Below the pieces are notes generated by a model that was given only the letters and a program-made list of their open reading frames with translations, was not told the DNA's origin and made no database searches. Below are positions 8,287 through 16,374 of a stretch of 64,000 nt of DNA, piece after piece. A program made the translations under genes and the position numbers. Each line of letters begins with the position of its first letter. Position 1 is the stretch's first letter. This DNA comes from Oceaniovalibus sp. ACAM 378 (GTDB taxonomy: Bacteria > Pseudomonadota > Alphaproteobacteria > Rhodobacterales > Rhodobacteraceae): NCBI RefSeq assembly GCF_008085915.1, contig NZ_VSJK01000012.1, positions 1 to 64,000 of the forward strand. The letters run 5' to 3'.

Positions 8287-9179
8287 GGCTTGCGCCCGAA
8301 CATCATGCGAAACGCATCGCCAAACGCCGCCACCGCATCTGACGGCAACAGAATTGTCTGATTGCCTTCCTTTTCAGATATCCGCCCCAGCGCCTCGACC
8401 TGTTTCAGCGCCACGTTGTATTGCGCCGCCTCCATGCCGTTGTCGCGGATCGCCTGTGCCACAACGCTGGTGGCATAGGCCTCGGCATCGGCGGTAATGC
8501 GCCGGGCCTTGGCCACTTGTTCGGCGGCGTATAATTCGGCGTCAGCAGACAGTTCGACCGCGCGACGCTTGCCCTCGGCCTCGGTCACCTGCGCACGACG
8601 AGCCCGCTCGGCGTTCAGCTGCTGTAACATCGCATCACGGGTCGACTGATCCAGATTCACATCCAGCAATTCGGCGCGCGTCACCTCGATGCCCCAGTCG
8701 TCAACGGCCGATTCCACCTGCACCTTGATCTTGCCGATCAGTTCGGCGCGATTCGACTGAACCTCGTCCAGCTCCATCATGCCGATTTCGGCCCGCACGA
8801 TCCCGGCCACAACTGTTGCGATGGCGGGATCGACGTCCCGGATCCGATAAACGGTCTTTTCAGGGTGCAGGATACGATAGAACACACTGGTCTCGACCCG
8901 CACCAGCACGTTGTCGCGGGTGATTGCGTCCTGTTCGGCATTCGGCAACTGACGCTCCAGAACCGAAACCTTATGCGCCACCTTGTCCAGAAACGGAACG
9001 ATCAGGTTGATTCCCGGTCCAAGCACCGCGCGCAACCGCCCGAACCGTTCGACCACGAACTTGTCCGATTGCGGCACGATCCTGACACCCAGCAGAACAC
9101 ACAGGATAATGAATCCCGCCAGCAACAACAGCACGAAATTTCCACCGATCAGATCGATCAGCACCGTTTCAACGTCCAT
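8283..9179 (-). CDS. qmcA: SPFH/stomatin-family membrane protein, QmcA-like
   Basis: The 298-residue protein has one N-terminal membrane segment (about 14-34) followed by an SPFH/prohibitin domain (from VPQSDKFVVERFGR to about residue 200) and a charged Ala/Glu-rich helical region with the repeated feature AEGKRRAVELSADAELYAAE. Proteins of this family form large ring assemblies in the inner membrane and in some bacteria regulate the FtsH protease. It is co-transcribed with the nfeD partner (4-base overlap) and directly follows a Nudix gene whose stop is the base before its start codon. Confidence 0.9.
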   Translation of the reverse strand: MDVETVLIDLIGGNFVLLLLAGFIILCVLLGVRIVPQSDKFVVERFGRLRAVLGPGINLIVPFLDKVAHKVSVLERQLPNAEQDAITRDNVLVRVETSVFYRILHPEKTVYRIRDVDPAIATVVAGIVRAEIGMMELDEVQSNRAELIGKIKVQVESAVDDWGIEVTRAELLDVNLDQSTRDAMLQQLNAERARRAQVTEAEGKRRAVELSADAELYAAEQVAKARRITADAEAYATSVVAQAIRDNGMEAAQYNVALKQVEALGRISEKEGNQTILLPSDAVAAFGDAFRMMFGRKP

Positions 9180-9644
9180 TCAGTCTCTCCCGTCCTGATC
9201 GTCGGCATCGTCAAGATATACCCGCAACCGCTGCTGAAGATAAGGCACGGCATCGCTCAGCCTCAGGAACTGTGCGATCTCCATCTGCCTCCAGCGCTGC
9301 CCTTCATTTCCCAGCCGAATCCGACCCACATGATCGGGTGAAATTCGCGCCACAAAGAACCATCCCGCCGCTTCGGGATCGGTGGTGGAAACAAAAGCCC
9401 GTCGCCAGATCAGCGCCTCCTCGGGAATGTTCAGCCCCAATTCCTCCTGCGTCTCGCGCAGGGCGCACTGCTCGGGCGTCTCATTCCCTTCGCGTCCGCC
9501 GCCGGGAAGATCCCAGGCCGCGGGCCAAGGGATATCGGCGCGGTCGTCGCGCTGAATCGAAATTAACCGTCCGCCGTTCAGCAGAGCCACCTTGGCCCCG
9601 GTGAAACGTTCCGGAACGTCACCGTCAAATCCTGATATGGTCAA
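9180..9644 (-). CDS. Nudix hydrolase
   Basis: The 154-residue protein contains a complete Nudix box G-x5-E-x7-R-E-x2-E-E-x-G between Gly49 and Gly70 (GGREGNE then RETQEELG). Nudix enzymes hydrolyse nucleoside diphosphates linked to another group; the substrate cannot be read from the sequence. I chose the TTG at 9644 because AGGAGG lies 7 bases before it; a longer frame would run into the dinB promoter and coding region. It is divergent from dinB (48 bases apart), an attractive pairing of nucleotide-pool and DNA-damage functions. qmcA begins immediately after its stop codon. Confidence 0.85.
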   Translation of the reverse strand: MTISGFDGDVPERFTGAKVALLNGGRLISIQRDDRADIPWPAAWDLPGGGREGNETPEQCALRETQEELGLNIPEEALIWRRAFVSTTDPEAAGWFFVARISPDHVGRIRLGNEGQRWRQMEIAQFLRLSDAVPYLQQRLRVYLDDADDQDGRD

Positions 9645-9692
9645 TACGGCCCCTCCTGAGTATCCTTCGAGGGAACCAACCGAGCCACTGCC

Positions 9693-10946
9693 ATGCCCGC
9701 CCTCTGCCGCGATTGCCTGACCGGATTCGACACCGGCGCCCGCTGCCCGTCCTGCGGCAGCCCCCGGGTGATCGCCCACCCCGAACTGAATACCTTATCC
9801 ATCGCACACATGGACTGCGATGCCTTTTATGCCAGCGTGGAAAAGCGGGACAACCCCGAACTGCGCAACCGGCCGGTGATCATCGGCGGCGGGCGACGCG
9901 GTGTGGTGTCCACCGCCTGCTATATCGCGCGGATAAAAGGGGTGCGATCAGCAATGCCGATGTTCCAGGCGCTCAAACTCTGCCCCGAAGCGGCGGTCGT
10001 AAAAGGTCGGATGGATGTCTATGTCGATGTGTCCCGCCAAGTGCGCGCGCTGATGGACGAGCTGACACCAGTGGTCGAGCCGCTGTCGCTGGACGAGGCT
10101 TTCATGGATCTGACCGGCACCGAAAGACTGCATGGTGCGCCACCCGCGGTCATGCTGGCCCGCCTGACCCGCCGGATGCAGGACGAAATTGGCATCACCG
10201 GCTCGATCGGATTGTCGCACAACAAATTTCTTGCCAAGGTTGCATCGGACCTGGACAAGCCGCGCGGATTCTCAGTGATCGGCATGGCAGAGACCCTTCA
10301 ATTCCTCAATCCAAAGTCCCTGCGTCTGATCTGGGGCGTCGGCGCCACAACGATGGCCGGATTGGAAAAGGCCGGGCTGCGCACCTTCGCCGACCTGCTG
10401 CGGTGGGAGAAAAGCGATCTGACCGACCGCTTTGGCGCCATGGGCGAACGGCTGTGGCATCTGGCCCGCGGGCAGGACGCGCGCCGGGTGTCAGCCCATG
10501 CGCCGGTCAAGGGCATCAGCAACGAAACAACGTTTCACGAAGACACCGCCGATCCAGACATTCTTGACGGCCATATCTGGCGGCTGGCGGAAAAAGTCGC
10601 CGACCGGGCCAAGGCGAAAGACATCGCCGGGCGTATCGTGACGCTGAAACTCAAGCGCGCCAACCATACGCTCCTGTCGCGCCGGGTCACTCTGTCGGCC
10701 CCGACCCAGACCGCCGATCGGATCTATCGCACCGCCCGCGACCTGTTCGACGGCGCGGCGGATCAGGGACCGTTCCGTCTGCTGGGCGTCGGGCTGTCCG
10801 ATCTGACCGCCGCAGGATCGGTTCCGGCAACCGGAGATCTGCTCGACCCCGGTGCGGCGCGCCGCGAGAGTGCGGAACGGGCGGCAGATGCGATCCGTCA
10901 GCGTTTCGGCGACAGTGCGATCCTGAAGGGACGGTCCTTGCGGTGA
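9693..10946 (+). CDS. dinB: DNA polymerase IV (Y family) with N-terminal zinc ribbon
   Basis: DinB copies past damaged bases. The 417-residue protein starts with a Cys4 zinc-ribbon-like segment (Cys5, Cys8, Cys18, Cys21) that E. coli DinB lacks. The polymerase core follows: metal ligands Asp41 in HMDCDAFYASVE and Asp134-Glu135 in LSLDEAF, then helix-hairpin-helix and little-finger regions up to about residue 350. The C-terminus lacks a clear QLxLF-type beta-clamp peptide. No clean alphaproteobacterial LexA box (GTTC-N7-GTTC) is visible in the 48-base divergent promoter. Confidence 0.95.
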   Translation: MPALCRDCLTGFDTGARCPSCGSPRVIAHPELNTLSIAHMDCDAFYASVEKRDNPELRNRPVIIGGGRRGVVSTACYIARIKGVRSAMPMFQALKLCPEAAVVKGRMDVYVDVSRQVRALMDELTPVVEPLSLDEAFMDLTGTERLHGAPPAVMLARLTRRMQDEIGITGSIGLSHNKFLAKVASDLDKPRGFSVIGMAETLQFLNPKSLRLIWGVGATTMAGLEKAGLRTFADLLRWEKSDLTDRFGAMGERLWHLARGQDARRVSAHAPVKGISNETTFHEDTADPDILDGHIWRLAEKVADRAKAKDIAGRIVTLKLKRANHTLLSRRVTLSAPTQTADRIYRTARDLFDGAADQGPFRLLGVGLSDLTAAGSVPATGDLLDPGAARRESAERAADAIRQRFGDSAILKGRSLR

Positions 10947-10968
10947 GCATGGGATGCGCTCCGCGCGG

Positions 10969-11028
10969 GAGTATTTGTACAAAGAAGAAACAGCACGGTA
11001 TTCCGCTTTCTTCTTTGTACAAATACTC
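10969..11028. repeat. Perfect 22-bp inverted repeat made of two copies of a dispersed motif
   Basis: The arm 10969-10990 (GAGTATTTGTACAAAGAAGA plus two A) is the exact reverse complement of 11007-11028, with a 16-base loop. It lies between the convergent ends of dinB and the N-formylglutamate amidohydrolase-like gene. Eight A follow on the plus strand, so read from either gene it is not a classical terminator (the U-run would come before the hairpin). Single copies of the same arm occur at 17682-17703 and 36960-36980. Confidence 0.95.
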
Positions 11029-11045
11029 AAAAAAAACCTTACCGC

Positions 11046-11903
11046 CTATTCTGCCGCCAGCGGTATCTCGCGCCGGCCAATGGCCGCGATATCGGCCACT
11101 GCGGCGTCGATCACCCGTTTGAACGCCGCAAACCCGGAATGGGGGCGAATCGCCGCTTCATCCATGTATAGCGCCCGATCAATTTCCACCTGCACCACAT
11201 GTTGGCGTCGTGAAGGGCGGCCATAGTGTTGGGTGACAAAGGCCCCGGCGAAGGGCGCGTTGCGCGCCACACGCAGCCCCGCAGCGGTGAAGGCTGCTTC
11301 GACCCGGTCCATCACATCGCCGCCCGCCGCAGCTCCGAACCGGTCACCCAGCACCACTTCGGGACGCAGCCCCCGCCCGCCCAGTGATTCGATGGCTTCA
11401 TGGGGCATCGAGTGACAATCGATCAGAACCGCCTCGCCAAAAGCCGCGTGGCTTTCTGCAAGCAGCGTATGAAGCCTGTCGTGATAGGGCTGCCAGACTT
11501 CCCGGACCCGCGCGCGGGCCTCTTCAAGATCCAGCTTGCCGCGATAGATCGCGCGGCCTCCCGCCACGACCCGAGGCACAACCCCCAACCCGGACAAGAT
11601 CCGCGGATTGTGCCCGTTGCGCCTGACGCCCTCAATCAACGCCGGATCCAGTTCGTCGGCCGCACGGTTCAGATCAATCCAGGCGCGCGGCGCAGTGGCC
11701 ACCAGAAGCGGCGCCCCGACGACGGGACCCAGATCGAACAGACGATCGACAAACGCATCCTCGGAAGACCGGATCGCCATTCTGTCCAGCACCGTGCGGC
11801 TTAGAAGCGCGGGCGGATAATCGGCTCCAGAGTGCGGCGAGGCGAAAACGACGCTGGTGTCACGCACCTGCGGCAGGAAAAGCCGATATGCCCTGTCCAC
11901 CAT
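11046..11903 (-). CDS. N-formylglutamate amidohydrolase family protein
   Basis: Members of this family cleave N-formylglutamate to glutamate and formate in one branch of histidine degradation, using a metal ion. The 285-residue protein shows the family's landmarks: ASPHSGADYP near residue 22, RAWIDLNRAADELDP near 93, LIDCHSMPH near 160, and the late TQHYGRPSRRQHVVQVEIDR. No other hut genes are nearby, so the true substrate may be another N-acyl amino acid. It appears to be a single-gene unit converging on dinB. Confidence 0.82.
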   Translation of the reverse strand: MVDRAYRLFLPQVRDTSVVFASPHSGADYPPALLSRTVLDRMAIRSSEDAFVDRLFDLGPVVGAPLLVATAPRAWIDLNRAADELDPALIEGVRRNGHNPRILSGLGVVPRVVAGGRAIYRGKLDLEEARARVREVWQPYHDRLHTLLAESHAAFGEAVLIDCHSMPHEAIESLGGRGLRPEVVLGDRFGAAAGGDVMDRVEAAFTAAGLRVARNAPFAGAFVTQHYGRPSRRQHVVQVEIDRALYMDEAAIRPHSGFAAFKRVIDAAVADIAAIGRREIPLAAE

Positions 11904-11968
11904 CCCGATCTCCTGTCGCGGTTCTTCCGTCGCAGTTATAGGCTGAATCCTGCAAATGCCAAAAGCCC

Positions 11969-11997
11969 TTGAACACTTCGACGACTCCTTTTATAGA
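11969..11997 (+). promoter_or_regulatory. Sigma-70-type promoter of tRNA-Val / rpmJ
   Basis: TTGAAC (11969-11974) and TATAGA (11992-11997) are separated by exactly 17 bases, and the -10 element ends 67 bases before the mature tRNA. It is one of the best consensus promoters in the window, as expected for a stable RNA gene. Confidence 0.7.
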
Positions 11998-12064
11998 CCG
12001 CGAACCGGTGCCGGGTTTTCCTTGCGCCACTGCCTTTGCGGGTGGTCCGGAAACGGGGTATCAT

Positions 12065-12139
12065 GGGTGATTAGCTCAGCGGTAGAGCACTTCGTTGACA
12101 TCGAAGGGGTCACTGGTTCGATCCCAGTATCGCCCACCA
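12065..12139 (+). tRNA. tRNA-Val (anticodon GAC)
   Basis: A complete 75-base cloverleaf with encoded CCA: acceptor GGGTGAT/ATCGCCC, D stem GCTC/GAGC, anticodon stem CTTCG/CGAAG around loop TTGACAT (anticodon GAC, decodes GUC), T stem ACTGG/CCAGT with loop TTCGATC. All stems pair. A good promoter lies upstream and rpmJ follows in the same transcript. Confidence 0.98.
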
Positions 12140-12212
12140 TGATTTTCAACGCCGGCACCGCCCGGCAGAACCGCAACAGGCGCGCCAGCGCCGCGTCATG
12201 AGGAGAGACCAA

Positions 12213-12338
12213 ATGAAGGTCCGCAACTCGCTCCGCTCGCTGAAGACCCGCCATCGCGACTGCCAAGTGGTCCGTCGGAAAGGTCGCGTTTACGTGATCA
12301 ACAAGACCCAGCGCAGATTTAAGGCCCGTCAGGGCTGA
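12213..12338 (+). CDS. rpmJ: 50S ribosomal protein L36
   Basis: A 41-residue, very basic protein starting [18 protein letters not shown] and ending [10 protein letters not shown]. This is the L36 variant common in alphaproteobacteria that lacks the four-residue Cys/His zinc set of the C+ form (only one Cys here). A strong AGGAGAG lies 6 bases before the ATG. It sits 73 bases after tRNA-Val, is probably co-transcribed with it, and is closed by a strong terminator. Confidence 0.97.
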   Translation: MKVRNSLRSLKTRHRDCQVVRRKGRVYVINKTQRRFKARQG

Positions 12339-12364
12339 AGTCGCCGGTTTTCGGTATGCTGAAT

Positions 12365-12407
12365 GGCTGCCTGTCTTGACGACAGGCGGCCATTTTTCTT
12401 TTCTTTT
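12365..12407 (+). terminator. Strong Rho-independent terminator after rpmJ
   Basis: An 11-bp stem (GGCTGCCTGTC at 12365-12375 with GACAGGCGGCC at 12381-12391, one G-U pair) and a 5-base loop are followed by a T-rich tract (ATTTTTCTTTTCTTTT). Confidence 0.88.
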
Positions 12408-12421
12408 ACGGCATGATCAGC

Positions 12422-14185
12422 TCAGCGCAGGATGTTGCGCACGGCGTCGGCCAGCAGCCGGACCACCAAGGCCTCGCTCAGGTAGCCAGTGGGCGGCATG
12501 TCGGCGCGGCGCTGATACTGGCGAATGGCGCGACGGGTCTGGGCGTCGAATGTGCCGTCCACCGTTCCGGGTTCCAGCCCCAGTTTGTCCAGCCTGTCCT
12601 CGATCGCCCTGAGGCCGGCTGTTGGCAGGTTCAGACGATCTTCTCCTGCTCGGGCCGCTTCTTGTTGCGGATCGGGGCGCGCCATCTCTTTCAGCCGCGC
12701 CTGAGCGTCGGACATGAATGCACCACGGGGATAGGCCCGCAGATATGTCCGATAGGAATCTTCCGAGTCCTGCGACATCGCCCGCCGCCATGCGAGCAGT
12801 TCGGCCCGGTCCGAGGTCGGGGTGCGGTCGGACTCGATCTGTGCCAGCCGGTCGCGGGCCGTATTTGCCCACTGCCCGTCGGGATACCGGTCGAGATAGC
12901 TGCGCAGTGCCGATTCGGTGCGCCCCTCGCCCAACTGCTGCCAATAGGCGTTGTCGGCGCGGCGCAGTTCCTCTTGCCGTGCCTCTTCCTCGGCCTTCAG
13001 TTCGCCAGCGCGGCGTTCGGCCTGCGTTGCCAGCTGCCGGATTGTCGGTCGATCCAGATAACCGCTCTCGCGCTGATCACGCGACGCCTGCCATCTGGAA
13101 ATAGCCGAACGGGTGCCAGCGCCAAATATTCCGTCGATTCCCCGCGTGTTGAACCCCAGGATCGACAGGTCGCGCTGAATTTCCTGACGCTGTTCCCGTG
13201 TCAGTTTCAAAGCCTCTTCGGCCAGCCGTGCCGCGCGGGCGGGTTCATCGCGGATGTCACGGATCACGGTGCGGGCGTCGGCCGCAAAACGGCCTTCCGG
13301 AAAAGTGCCAAGATATCGCCGGTAAGCATCGCCCGAATCAATGGAGCGGCTGTCCGCCCACAGGGCCTGATCCGCCGCAGCCAAGGCATCGGCTGCCTGC
13401 TGGACAGACTGCTGAGCCCGCTCTGCCTGACGTTCGGCCTGCTCCAGCCGCGTCTCGAGCCGATCGATCCGCGCCTTCGCATCCTCCAATGCAGCAGGGT
13501 CGCCACCACCCGGGACGTCACCGGGCAAAAACGCATGTCCCTCGGGAAGATAGCCGGACAGACGCAAACCACCATCCCGCGCCACGCGGCCATCCAGCGG
13601 CGCACCGGGCACCGCCAGAACATCGCGCAGCAGCCGGGCAACCGTCTTTGGATCGCCTTGCACCACGCTTACCCCTTGCGGCACGTCCAGCGGACCAATT
13701 CCATCGTGCAGGAACGGGCCCTGTGCAGCGTCCCTCTCGTCCGTCGCCAGAACCAGAACCGCCCGACCCGGCGCCGTGGCCAGCAGCCGCAACAGCGGCG
13801 ACAGCGCCAGCGATTGCGACGCCAGCCCGGTCAGCCCCGGCACATCGCCATCGACCGGCAAAAACCAGGTGTCGCCGCCGCCCTGCACGAACCGTCCGGC
13901 CAGCACGACCAGCAATCCATCCGCCAATGGTACCATCTGTTCGAACTGGGCCAGCAGGCCGCGCATCTCGGCCTGCGACAGATCAACTCCGGCCACCGCC
14001 CCGACCTGCCGGTCGCGCAGCGCCCCTGCGGCCTCGACCACCCGGTCGGCCCCGGCAACATCAGCCGCGCCGGTATAATTTCGGTTGCCGATCACCAGAG
14101 CGATATCCTCGGCCCGGCCAGGCAGCACGCCTGCCATCAGGATCAGCACGGCAGCGACCCCCTGTTTCAACCCTGTCGAACGCAT
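12422..14185 (-). CDS. Secreted protein with degenerate caspase-like domain and two peptidoglycan-binding domains
   Basis: The 587-residue protein has a Sec signal peptide (about 1-25), then a caspase/C14-like N-terminal domain recognisable from DIALVIGNRNY (27-37) and TWFLPVDG. Where active family members have the catalytic His (AGHG-like) this protein has VLAGRFV (94-100), and where they have the catalytic Cys (LDACR-like) it has LVLATDER (144-151), so both catalytic residues appear lost. An Ala/Gln/Glu-rich coiled coil (about 235-275) follows, then a first PG_binding_1 domain (about 335-390: QRDLSILGFNTRGIDGIFG), a charged linker and a second one at the C-terminus (about 530-580: RLDKLGLEPGTVDGTFDAQT). 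A periplasmic scaffold touching the cell wall is the likely role. Its start lies 17 bases after the stop of the PaaK-like gene, so it may be the last gene of that operon. Confidence 0.8.
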   Translation of the reverse strand: MRSTGLKQGVAAVLILMAGVLPGRAEDIALVIGNRNYTGAADVAGADRVVEAAGALRDRQVGAVAGVDLSQAEMRGLLAQFEQMVPLADGLLVVLAGRFVQGGGDTWFLPVDGDVPGLTGLASQSLALSPLLRLLATAPGRAVLVLATDERDAAQGPFLHDGIGPLDVPQGVSVVQGDPKTVARLLRDVLAVPGAPLDGRVARDGGLRLSGYLPEGHAFLPGDVPGGGDPAALEDAKARIDRLETRLEQAERQAERAQQSVQQAADALAAADQALWADSRSIDSGDAYRRYLGTFPEGRFAADARTVIRDIRDEPARAARLAEEALKLTREQRQEIQRDLSILGFNTRGIDGIFGAGTRSAISRWQASRDQRESGYLDRPTIRQLATQAERRAGELKAEEEARQEELRRADNAYWQQLGEGRTESALRSYLDRYPDGQWANTARDRLAQIESDRTPTSDRAELLAWRRAMSQDSEDSYRTYLRAYPRGAFMSDAQARLKEMARPDPQQEAARAGEDRLNLPTAGLRAIEDRLDKLGLEPGTVDGTFDAQTRRAIRQYQRRADMPPTGYLSEALVVRLLADAVRNILR

Positions 14186-14202
14186 TTCAGGCTCCTTCCG
14201 CC

Positions 14203-15429
14203 TCAGTCATAATTGCGCCGGTCCTCGATCACCAACCCGTCGTTGGGCAGGCTTCCCGGCGCGACGATTTCAACCTTGCCGCGCAATTTCAGCGCCTCGG
14301 CCACCCCGGCCTCCAGCGTTTCGGCGCCAGTGCCGGTGCCGGTGCCGGTGGTTTCCACCTGCACCGTCATCACGTCTTGCTGGCCTTCGCGCGTGGCAAT
14401 CACTCGGGCGCGCAGCACTCCGGCGTGGCGTGCGACAAACACCGCCACCTGTTCGGGACGCACGAACATTCCTTTGATCTTGGTCGTCTGGTCAGCGCGG
14501 CCCATCCACCCCTTGATCCGGGTGTTGGTCCGCCCGCAGGGCGATTGCCCGGGTAAAACCGCGCTCAGATCGCCCGTGGCGAACCGGATCAGCGGATAAT
14601 CCGGGGTAAGGGCAGTCACCACCACTTCGCCCACCTCACCGTCGGGCACGGGGTCGCCGGTGCCCGGGCGCACGATCTCAACGATCACGCCCTCATCAAC
14701 GATCATCCCGTCCATCGCGGCGGATTCATATGCGATATTGCCCAGATCAGCGGTTGCATAACACTGCAGGCAAGCGATCCCCCGGTCGGCATATTCGGCC
14801 CGCAGCGACGGGAACAATGCGCCGCCCCCCACAGCCGCCCGGGTGATCGAAAGGCTCAGCCCCAAGGCATCGGCCGCATCAAGGATCACCTTCAAGAAAT
14901 CAGGCGTCCCGGCATAGGCTGTCACACCCAGATCATGGGCTGCGCGGGCTTGCAGTTCGCTCTGGCCGGTGCCCGCAGGCAATACGCACGCCCCAACCGC
15001 CCGCGCCCCGGATTCGAAAATCATGCCCGCAGGCGTCAGGTGATACGAGAAACAGTTCTGCACCACATCGCCCGCCCCGATCCCGCAGGCATGCAGAAAC
15101 CGGCCCATCCGCCACCAATCGTGGCTAACCTGCCCGGGCTCATAGATCGGTCCGGGCGACTGAAACACATGGGCAAAACCGGACAGTGGTCCGCCATATC
15201 CGCCCAGCGGCGCCCCTTTCCCCTGCGCCGCGACCAGATCGGCCTTTCGCAGCACTGGCAGGCGCGCAAGATCGCCGGGCGAACGCACAGCGCCCGCATC
15301 GATTGACGCCAGCGCGCCGTATCCCGGCAAGGCCTGTGCCCGCGCAATCTGTGCTGGCAAGGCTGCTGCAATCGCTGCACCCCGCTCTGCCGCGCTTCGC
15401 ACTTCCAACTGATCATAGAAATTGCCCAT
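14203..15429 (-). CDS. Phenylacetate-CoA ligase-like AMP-forming enzyme (PaaK family)
   Basis: A 408-residue acyl-adenylate-forming enzyme of the PaaK type, which joins an aromatic or other carboxylic acid to CoA. Family landmarks are NCFSYHLTPAG near 125, AYAGTPDFLK near 175, the aromatic acyl-adenylate motif CYATADLGNIAYE near 225, TALTPDYPLIRFATGDLS near 275 and GRADQTTKIKGMFVRPEQV near 315. It lies 120 bases beyond the livF-like gene in the same direction and is probably part of the same cluster. An in-frame hexamer repeat encodes a Thr-Gly run (TTGTGTGTGAE) near the C-terminus. The substrate is unknown. Confidence 0.88.
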   Translation of the reverse strand: MGNFYDQLEVRSAAERGAAIAAALPAQIARAQALPGYGALASIDAGAVRSPGDLARLPVLRKADLVAAQGKGAPLGGYGGPLSGFAHVFQSPGPIYEPGQVSHDWWRMGRFLHACGIGAGDVVQNCFSYHLTPAGMIFESGARAVGACVLPAGTGQSELQARAAHDLGVTAYAGTPDFLKVILDAADALGLSLSITRAAVGGGALFPSLRAEYADRGIACLQCYATADLGNIAYESAAMDGMIVDEGVIVEIVRPGTGDPVPDGEVGEVVVTALTPDYPLIRFATGDLSAVLPGQSPCGRTNTRIKGWMGRADQTTKIKGMFVRPEQVAVFVARHAGVLRARVIATREGQQDVMTVQVETTGTGTGTGAETLEAGVAEALKLRGKVEIVAPGSLPNDGLVIEDRRNYD

Positions 15430-15549
15430 GGCTCACACTTCACCCTCTGCCGCCGGTCATACAAAAACACGGTGCTGCTATCGGATAACAAGGCCACCGC
15501 CCCGATCCATGTTCCGCAAACTTCGGGGCTGCGTCGCCTTGGTCAGACC

Positions 15550-16374
15550 TCAGGCCAGCCACCGCTTGCGCCGCCGGTACGACCGCACGTCGCGGAACGA
15601 TTTGCGCCCCTCGTCGCCCATCCCCAGATAGAATTCCTTCACGTCCGGATTTTCGCGCAGATCTGCGGCAGGCCCGTCCATCACAACACGTCCGGATTCG
15701 AGGATATAGCCATAGTGCGCAAACCGCAGCGCCACATTGGTGTTCTGCTCGGCCAGAAGGAACGACACACCTTCCCTCTCGTTCAATCCTTTGACGATGC
15801 CAAATATCTCTTCGACCAATTGCGGCGCGAGCCCCATGGAAGGCTCGTCCAGCAGGATCGTTCCCGGCCGCGACATCAGCGCGCGTCCGATCGCGCACAT
15901 CTGCTGTTCGCCGCCGCTGGCATATCCCGCCTGACTTTTGCGCCGCAGGCGCAGCCGGGGAAAATACTCATAGACCAGCTCAAGATCCGCCGCGACCGCC
16001 CCGCTGCCATCGCGCCGGGTATAGGCGCCGGTCAGCAGGTTCTCCTCAATCGTCAGGTGTTCGAAACAATGCCGCCCTTCCATCACCTGAATCACGCCAC
16101 GCTGCACCAGATCCGCAGGCGAAAGATCCTGCACCCGCTCGCCGCGATATTTGATCGACCCCTTGGTTACCTCGCCACGCTCGCTTTTCAACAGGTTCGA
16201 TATCGCCTTCAGCGTCGTGGTCTTGCCTGCGCCGTTACCGCCCAGTAAAGCAGTGATGCCACCCTCCGGCACGCTCAGGCTGACCCCCTTCAGCACAAGG
16301 ATCACGTGGTTATAAATCACTTCGATGTTGTTGACCTCAAGCAGCGCGGCGCTGCCCGACTCCGTTTCGGTCAT
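15550..16374 (-). CDS. Liv-type ABC transporter ATP-binding protein (LivF-like)
   Basis: A 274-residue ATPase of the branched-chain/organic-acid importer family. Walker A is GGNGAGKT (45-52), the signature is ASGGEQQMCAIGRAL (an A for the usual L) and Walker B ends ILLDEPSMGLAP. It is about 35 residues longer than typical LivF because of a basic C-terminal tail (DVRSYRRRKRWLA). The start overlaps the stop of the patatin-like gene by one base (TGATG). Together with the LivG-like ATPase (22284-23159), the LivH- and LivM-like permeases and the LivK-like binding protein it completes one importer. Confidence 0.93.
   Translation of the reverse strand: MTETESGSAALLEVNNIEVIYNHVILVLKGVSLSVPEGGITALLGGNGAGKTTTLKAISNLLKSERGEVTKGSIKYRGERVQDLSPADLVQRGVIQVMEGRHCFEHLTIEENLLTGAYTRRDGSGAVAADLELVYEYFPRLRLRRKSQAGYASGGEQQMCAIGRALMSRPGTILLDEPSMGLAPQLVEEIFGIVKGLNEREGVSFLLAEQNTNVALRFAHYGYILESGRVVMDGPAADLRENPDVKEFYLGMGDEGRKSFRDVRSYRRRKRWLA

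Noticed and set aside
12413-14212. 599-codon plus-strand frame opposite the caspase/peptidoglycan-binding gene
   Set aside because: It lies wholly antisense to a gene with signal peptide and domains; the product is low-complexity.
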